Assembly: GCA_027073875.1 (NCBI GenBank)
Contig: JALTEO010000102.1
Coordinates: 1-10,381 of the forward strand
Source: Bacteroidales bacterium
GTDB taxonomy: Bacteria; Bacteroidota; Bacteroidia; Bacteroidales; JALTDM01
Direction: 5' to 3'
DNA: 10,381 nucleotides
The notes below the pieces were generated by a model that saw only the letters and a list, made by a program, of their open reading frames with translations, was not told the DNA's origin and did not search any database. Below are positions 6,452-10,381 of this stretch, in pieces. The translations under genes and the position numbers were made by a program. Positions within the stretch are counted from its first letter, which is position 1; each line of letters begins with the position of its first letter.

Positions 6452-7078
6452 TTAGTCTAATTTAATTTTCTTTGTTTGTCCCCCTAAATTATTGCTTGCC
6501 GGCAAGGGAATAATCCCAATATTGGTCTTGATAAAATCGTTTTCGCTTTCGTAGGTTCTCAAAATGTCATAAGGCGGTGTTACATCTCGCAACAAAGTGC
6601 CGTTACGGCGGAATAATTCATCGTCTTTATTTTTTTTCATTTCTTCGGCTACCAATTCCGAAAATTTTTGTAATAATGAAACCGCCGTTGCATAAGTTGG
6701 ATTTGCAACTAACAATGCTTTTGCTCCCATTTTAACCGCTTCGGATTTCACGACAGATTCAACTCTCTCGCCAACCGTTCTGATGTCTTTGTCGCTTTCC
6801 ATAAACAAGACTGAATAAACTAGAAATTCTTTAGGATTTGCCGGACCATAAATTAAATGTCCCTGCCCGTCGAAGCTTACCGTGTCGCCTTTGCGAACAT
6901 GTGGAAACGGCATCACATTAAAGTCAATAGCAGGATTATGAACTCCGTTTTGATCTACTGCCATAGAGATAATATACGGTTCACTGTACCTGTCGAAAAA
7001 ACTTTCGGACTTCTTTTTCAATTTAAAGTTCTTAACGACAACAGCAATGTTGTCTTTAAGGGGATTAAATGTTGCCAT
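6452..7078 (-). CDS. Hypothetical cytoplasmic protein, possible C2-like sandwich plus helix
   Basis: A 208-residue protein I do not recognise by name. It has no signal peptide or membrane segment, so it is probably cytosolic. Residues about 10-120 look beta-rich: VAVVVKNF-like strands, SEPYIISMAVDQNG, then PFPHVRKGDTVSFDGQG and FLVYSVLFMESD. A long amphipathic helical part follows (about 120-165, rich in K, E and A), then KNKDDELFRRNGTLLRD and a final YESENDFIKTNIGIIPL strand. A beta-sandwich carrying one helix and a DDxLF-type loop resembles loosely described C2-like proteins scattered in bacteria; that is recollection of pattern, not a firm assignment. It lies 65 nt upstream of the barrel gene and 151 nt downstream of the DUF4837 gene, so it may be the first gene of the lipA transcript. 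No catalytic motif is visible. Confidence 0.7.
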   Translation of the reverse strand: MATFNPLKDNIAVVVKNFKLKKKSESFFDRYSEPYIISMAVDQNGVHNPAIDFNVMPFPHVRKGDTVSFDGQGHLIYGPANPKEFLVYSVLFMESDKDIRTVGERVESVVKSEAVKMGAKALLVANPTYATAVSLLQKFSELVAEEMKKNKDDELFRRNGTLLRDVTPPYDILRTYESENDFIKTNIGIIPLPASNNLGGQTKKIKLD

Positions 7079-7229
7079 ATTTGTATAATTTAATTGTTTC
7101 TATGTTCAAAATCTTCGTGTTTCTTATCCCTTGTTCTCTTAATAATAAGAAAGATAATGGTAATGATAACAAAACTGTCAACTTTATATTTTGATTGAAA
7201 ATATTGATTAATTTGTTAGTGGTTCGGTA

Positions 7230-8243
7230 TTATTCATCATCAAGCACTTTTAAATTGTAAATGATTGTTTCCAGTTGCCGTATATATTCTCTTTTTTTAA
7301 ATTTTGGTCCGTAAAAATAACCTTCGGCAGTAATAATCAGATTTCGTTTTTTATCGAGTGTTGTAACGCTGATAAAAGGACCTCCCATAAAATCATTTTC
7401 GACACGCCACAGTCCTCTGATTTCCGCAAAATAACGGTTGTGGTATGAAAATTCATTGAAAATTAAACCAAATCGCATTTCTGTTGTCATCCACGAACCG
7501 TCAAGCGGTCCGGGTAGGTATTTCTTTAAAAAATTGTTTCGTTTCCTGATTAAATAATCAAGTGTAAATGTGTTTGTATCTACATAAGGATAAGAATAAA
7601 TAATTAGTCCTTGACTTGATTCCGGTTCTTCTTTTGAAATCCATGCAAAGTTAGTTGTGTCGATATGAAGATTATATCCGGAAGGTACCGGCATATAAAT
7701 TCCAAATTTCTTTTTGAGGTAATTAATTACTTTTCCGGCAGGTAGTTTTCTGTATATATTGGCAATTCGCTCCCGTTCTTTAGCATTTATCAGCGAAATG
7801 ATTTTATCCCGTTGTTCCGAGATAGCTTTTGCCATTGCAGTATCGCTATGTGCTTTGCAATCAAAAATCAATTGTCCTTTTGCCCAAACATCTTTTTTAA
7901 TGATTATTTGTGTTGAATCCACAGGAATTGTTTTGTTGATATCAATAAAAATCAGATTCCGGTGTGTCTTAAAAACATAGTTAAAGTCTGTACGAGCAAT
8001 GTGTGCAATTGTAAATAACGGTTCTCCCTGTGGCAAAGAAGGATACGGCTGCGTAAATATTTTTCGGAGTGTATCGCCAATGGCACTATCCCAGTATGCA
8101 GGTGAGATAACAATAACAATTTCTCCGGATTTTCCGGTAATACTCGGCAAAAGCCCACCGGTATTTTTTTGGTTACAACCCTGATTAACCAGTCCCAAAG
8201 AAATGAAAAGAAATACAAGAAGTGAAAAAAGTCGCTGTCTCAT
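7230..8243 (-). CDS. DUF4837 family lipoprotein
   Basis: A 337-residue Bacteroidota protein of unknown function. The N-terminus (MRQRLFSLLVFLFISLG) is a signal peptide, and C23 in VNQGCNQ is the probable lipidated cysteine, although NQGC is a poor lipobox by E. coli standards. The mature part carries the family pattern: GGLLPSITGKSGEIVIVIS (29-47), LFTIAHIARTDFNYVFKTHRNLIFIDI, IIKKDVWAKGQLIF and a helical segment around SEQRDKIISLINAKERERI. Then come KKFGIYMPVPSGY, QGLIIYSYPYVD, LKKYLPGPLDGSWMTTEMR, YFAEIRGLWRVENDFMGGPFIS and a final EGYFYGPKFKKREYIRQLETIIYNL. It should be anchored to a membrane facing the periplasm. A well-matched promoter lies just upstream, so it is probably expressed as its own unit or leads the genes below. 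I see no catalytic residues. Confidence 0.88.
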   Translation of the reverse strand: MRQRLFSLLVFLFISLGLVNQGCNQKNTGGLLPSITGKSGEIVIVISPAYWDSAIGDTLRKIFTQPYPSLPQGEPLFTIAHIARTDFNYVFKTHRNLIFIDINKTIPVDSTQIIIKKDVWAKGQLIFDCKAHSDTAMAKAISEQRDKIISLINAKERERIANIYRKLPAGKVINYLKKKFGIYMPVPSGYNLHIDTTNFAWISKEEPESSQGLIIYSYPYVDTNTFTLDYLIRKRNNFLKKYLPGPLDGSWMTTEMRFGLIFNEFSYHNRYFAEIRGLWRVENDFMGGPFISVTTLDKKRNLIITAEGYFYGPKFKKREYIRQLETIIYNLKVLDDE

Positions 8244-8508
8244 TGGGTTTTATTTATCTATTAAATTCCAAAAGTAAGCGAATTTATTCTATCTGCAAAA
8301 TTTTATTTTGGACTTCCTTTTTCATCACTTCAAACAAAGCAAAATGAGAAATTTCAATAACAGAATAAATAGTCACATTTACTGCGTTCGCTTGCAATAA
8401 TGTTCTTTTTTCGCAAATTACCACATTACTAGTGATTTTAGCAATGATATACTATTTCGGATAGGTTTTGGTTCTTTGTGTGAAATTCTATGAGTTTTAC
8501 CTCCCTGA
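8244..8508. other. 265-bp spacer between the PLP-enzyme and DUF4837 genes
   Basis: This is the longest gap in the window. It holds the DUF4837 promoter at its low-coordinate end and a minus-strand open frame of 55 codons (8451 to 8284), discussed under findings. I see no tRNA, no clear terminator with a T run after the PLP-enzyme stop, and no repeat or mobile-element end. Confidence 0.5.
8269..8299 (-). promoter_or_regulatory. Bacteroidota-type promoter of the DUF4837 gene
   Basis: On the minus strand TTTG (8299-8296) is separated by 19 nt from TACTTTTG (8276-8269), matching the -33 TTTG and -7 TAnnTTTG consensus of the Bacteroidota primary sigma factor with standard spacing. Transcription would start about 5-8 nt downstream, giving a leader of roughly 20 nt before the ATG at 8243. 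This is the best promoter match in the window. Confidence 0.6.
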
Positions 8509-9690
8509 TTAAATTTTATCTAATGCTTGTGACAGGTCACTGATAATATCTTCAACATTTTCAATACCTACAGAGAAACGCACTAGTCCATCAGTAATTC
8601 CGGCAGCCAGCTTTTCCGGTTTTGGAATACTTGAATGTGTCATAGAAGCCGGATGCTGAATTAGACTTTCAACGCCACCAAGCGAAACGGCTAAAAGTGC
8701 CAAATGAACATTATTCATCAGAATAACGCCGGCATCGTAACCGCCTTTGACCTCAAAACTAATCATAGCACCGGAATCTTTCATTTGTCGTTGTGCTAAT
8801 TCATATTGGTCAAATGATTTAAGTCCCGGATATTTTACCCATTCTACTTTCGGATGATTTTCCAGAAATTCAGCTACCTTTTTAGCACTCTGAGTTGATT
8901 TTTCAACACGCAAAGCAAGTGTTTTTACGCCTCTGATTACTAAATATGCCTGATGAGGATCCATATTGGAACCAATCAGTGTCATTGTTTTTTTTACTTT
9001 CTTAAAATGGTCTTCGCTTTTACAAATCACAACTCCGCCCACAATATCGGCATGTCCGTTGATAAACTTCGTCAGTGAATGCAAAACAATGTCAGCTCCC
9101 AAGTTTAACGGTTGTTGCAAATAAGAGGACGAAAAAGTATTATCCACACAAACGGGAATACCATGCTTATGAGCAATGGCAGAAACCGCTTCTATGTCTG
9201 TCAGGCGGATGGTTGGATTGGCAGGTGTTTCCAAATAAATGAGTTTGGTGTTCGGACGAATACTTTTTTCTACCAAATCCAAATCGGCGGTGTCAATATA
9301 GGTGGATTCAACCCCTAAATTGTGTAATAAATTTTCCATCAAACCACGCGAAGGACCATAAACGGCAGAAGTACTTATCATATGGTCGCCTTGTTGCAGA
9401 AATGAGAAATAAACACCTGAAACAGCTCCCATACCTGAACCGAAAGCTACGCCTCCGAAACCGTTTTCCAATTCGGCTAATTTGTTTTCTAATGCCTCAA
9501 TAGTTGGGTTGCCTATGCGGGTATAGATATAGCCCTTTTCTTTGCCTGCAAATAAATCGGCTCCGTGTTGAGCATTTTTAAAAGCAAAAGTTGATGTTTG
9601 ATAAATAGGGACAACAGCACTGCCGTTGGCATCTTCAAAATCACCGGCGTGAATCAATTTGGTGTCAAAACCTTTATCTTTTGTGTTCAT
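8509..9690 (-). CDS. PLP-dependent trans-sulfuration enzyme, methionine gamma-lyase-like
   Basis: A cytosolic PLP enzyme of the Cys/Met metabolism family (fold type I), of the family's usual length (393 aa). The PLP-binding lysine is K208 in HSLTKFINGHADIVGG, with D183 in VDNTF binding the pyridine nitrogen. YTRIGNPT (56-63) supplies the phosphate-contacting Tyr and Arg from the neighbouring subunit; SGMGAV (85-90) is the phosphate loop and Y111 stacks on PLP. SLGGVESLIQHPASMTHSS and DGLVRFSVGIE match remembered methionine gamma-lyases (megL/mdeA) best, which cleave methionine to methanethiol, ammonia and 2-oxobutyrate. However, the active-site Cys of classical MGLs (C116 in Pseudomonas, sequence YGC) is proline here (Y111-G112-P113). 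Cystathionine gamma-lyase, cystathionine gamma-synthase or O-acetylhomoserine sulfhydrylase activity is therefore possible. MNTKDKGFDTKLIHAG is a typical N-terminus, which supports the start. Confidence 0.88.
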   Translation of the reverse strand: MNTKDKGFDTKLIHAGDFEDANGSAVVPIYQTSTFAFKNAQHGADLFAGKEKGYIYTRIGNPTIEALENKLAELENGFGGVAFGSGMGAVSGVYFSFLQQGDHMISTSAVYGPSRGLMENLLHNLGVESTYIDTADLDLVEKSIRPNTKLIYLETPANPTIRLTDIEAVSAIAHKHGIPVCVDNTFSSSYLQQPLNLGADIVLHSLTKFINGHADIVGGVVICKSEDHFKKVKKTMTLIGSNMDPHQAYLVIRGVKTLALRVEKSTQSAKKVAEFLENHPKVEWVKYPGLKSFDQYELAQRQMKDSGAMISFEVKGGYDAGVILMNNVHLALLAVSLGGVESLIQHPASMTHSSIPKPEKLAAGITDGLVRFSVGIENVEDIISDLSQALDKI

Positions 9691-9718
9691 AGTATTAGAT
9701 TTTAATTAAAATGTATTG

Positions 9719-9726
9719 CAAAAATA
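9719..9726 (-). promoter_or_regulatory. TATTTTTG, possible -7 element of the PLP-enzyme gene
   Basis: The minus-strand TATTTTTG fits TAnnTTTG and lies 28 nt upstream of the ATG at 9690. The nearest upstream TTG (9754-9752) is 25 nt away, longer than the usual spacer of about 19-22, so the -33 element is doubtful. A 7-bp inverted repeat (ACAGCAA / TTGCTGT, 9726-9732 and 9745-9751) lies immediately upstream and overlaps its edge. Confidence 0.4.
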
Positions 9727-9797
9727 CAGCAATATATTTTCTTGTTGCTGTCAATTAACATAAAAACCAAAAAAAGTTTTTAAGAGTTGTTTGGTTA

Positions 9798-9805
9798 TAT
9801 CTTTG
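9798..9805 (+). promoter_or_regulatory. TATCTTTG, distal -7-like element upstream of secD
   Basis: A perfect TAnnTTTG match on the plus strand, followed by CA as is common in Bacteroidota promoters. It lies 85 nt upstream of the secD ATG. No clear TTTG is found at the right distance upstream. It may be one of two tandem starts for the translocase gene. Confidence 0.35.
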
Positions 9806-9852
9806 CAAAAAATAAAATTATTTGCCGAGAATCTTATTGTTGAAAAAATTCC

Positions 9853-9860
9853 TATATTTG
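9853..9860 (+). promoter_or_regulatory. TATATTTG, proximal -7-like element upstream of secD
   Basis: A perfect TAnnTTTG match followed by CA, 30 nt upstream of the secD ATG, the distance expected for a short leader. The possible upstream TTG/TTTG partners give spacers of 13 or 28 nt, neither standard. By position it is the more likely of the two secD promoters. Confidence 0.45.
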
Positions 9861-9890
9861 CACCCCATTAAAAATTAAAACTTTATAATA

Positions 9891-10381
9891 ATGCAGAATA
9901 GAGGTGCAATATTAACATTTACAATCTTATTCTTCCTGGTAAGTTTTTATCAACTTTCCTTTACATGGAAGTCATATCAGGTTAAAAATCAAGCTAAAGA
10001 GTATGCTCATGGTGATTTGGCAGTAGAAAGACAATATTTGGATTCTATTTCAAGTGAACCGGTTTATAATTTTCTTGGTGTAAAAGATTTTACTTATCGT
10101 GATGTTAAAGAAAGAGAATTAAACCTTGGTTTGGACCTCAAGGGTGGTATGGAAGTCGTTATGGAGATTTCTACAGTAGATGTTATCCGTTCACTGGCTA
10201 ATTACAGTAAAGATACAACTTTTACACAAGCTATTGCATTGGCAAAGAAAATGCAACGGAACAGTCAATCAGATTTTCTGACACTTTTTGGCGAAGCTTT
10301 TAATCAAATTGCTCCGGAAGGCAAGTTAGCATCTATTTTTAATACCATTGAGTTAAAAGATAAGGTTAACTACAATTCTAC
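9891..10381 (+). CDS. secD: SecD / SecDF protein translocase subunit, 5' part
   Basis: The start of the SecD membrane subunit, which uses the proton motive force to help pull proteins out of the SecYEG channel on the periplasmic side. The ATG at 9891 opens 163 codons that run off the window without a stop. Residues 5-24 (GAILTFTILFFLVSFYQLSF) form the first transmembrane helix. NLGLDLKGGMEVVMEIS (78-94) is the conserved SecD D1 motif at the base of the first periplasmic domain. An insert follows (SLANYSKDTTFTQAIALAKKMQ...) that is typical of Bacteroidota, where SecD and SecF are usually one fused protein of about 1000 residues; the fusion cannot be confirmed here. It is the only plus-strand gene and is divergent from the PLP enzyme. 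N-terminus and promoter spacing agree on this start. Confidence 0.92.
   Translation, partial: MQNRGAILTFTILFFLVSFYQLSFTWKSYQVKNQAKEYAHGDLAVERQYLDSISSEPVYNFLGVKDFTYRDVKERELNLGLDLKGGMEVVMEISTVDVIRSLANYSKDTTFTQAIALAKKMQRNSQSDFLTLFGEAFNQIAPEGKLASIFNTIELKDKVNYNS

Noticed and set aside
7150..7195. TTGACA on the minus strand (an E. coli-like -35 element) followed by TATCTTTC upstream of the gene at 7078.
   Set aside because: Bacteroidota promoters do not use TTGACA, and the -7-like element has a mismatch at the final G. There is not enough to call a promoter.
1..10381. Search for tRNA, rRNA, CRISPR arrays, insertion-sequence ends, long direct repeats and known riboswitches.
   Set aside because: None was found by eye. 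Spacers are short and carry only promoter-like elements and small dyads. A covariance-model scan would be decisive for structured RNAs.

Overview
The window looks like chromosomal DNA of a member of the Bacteroidota, probably Bacteroidales or a related uncultured lineage. Four things point there. Several proteins belong to families found mainly in that phylum (DUF4294, DUF4837, a small cysteine-rich lipoprotein, and the barrel-like protein beside lipA). The SecD start is of the Bacteroidota SecDF type. Promoter-like elements follow the phylum's TTTG / TAnnTTTG pattern rather than the E. coli pattern. Gene starts lack clear Shine-Dalgarno sequences. The DNA is AT-rich throughout.

All genes except the last run on the minus strand, so transcription is from high to low coordinates. 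At the right edge, a trans-sulfuration family PLP enzyme resembling methionine gamma-lyase (9690 to 8509) is divergent from the 5' part of a SecD/SecDF translocase gene (9891 to the window end). The 200 bp between them carries TAnnTTTG elements facing both ways. A 265 bp spacer follows, then a DUF4837 lipoprotein gene (8243 to 7230) with the clearest promoter in the window. Next is a cytoplasmic protein of unknown function (7078 to 6452).

The next four genes form a probable operon: an exported barrel-like protein (6386 to 5622), lipoyl synthase lipA (5617 to 4739), a small cysteine-rich lipoprotein (4710 to 4480) and a biotin carboxylase (4467 to 2980). Gaps inside it are 4, 28 and 12 nt, and a terminator-like hairpin follows. 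LipA and biotin carboxylase both connect to acyl metabolism: malonyl-CoA feeds fatty acid synthesis, which makes the octanoyl group that LipA sulfurates. The two surface proteins have no known role in this.

The left part holds a DUF4294 exported protein (2868 to 2260), a NupG-type nucleoside:proton symporter (2166 to 925) with a palindrome just upstream, and a KilA-N domain gene (from 912). The KilA-N reading frame is broken near its 3' end at an A6G run. The conserved C-terminus continues in the -1 frame to position 23. The run is the classical A AAA AAG slippery heptamer in the correct phase, so this may be programmed frameshifting, a homopolymer error or a real mutation.

The window is mostly ordinary core-genome content. 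I see no CRISPR array, insertion sequence, tRNA, rRNA or recognisable riboswitch, and no convincing new multi-gene system. The KilA-N frameshift, the small untracked open frames in two spacers and the active-site change in the PLP enzyme are the points most worth checking.
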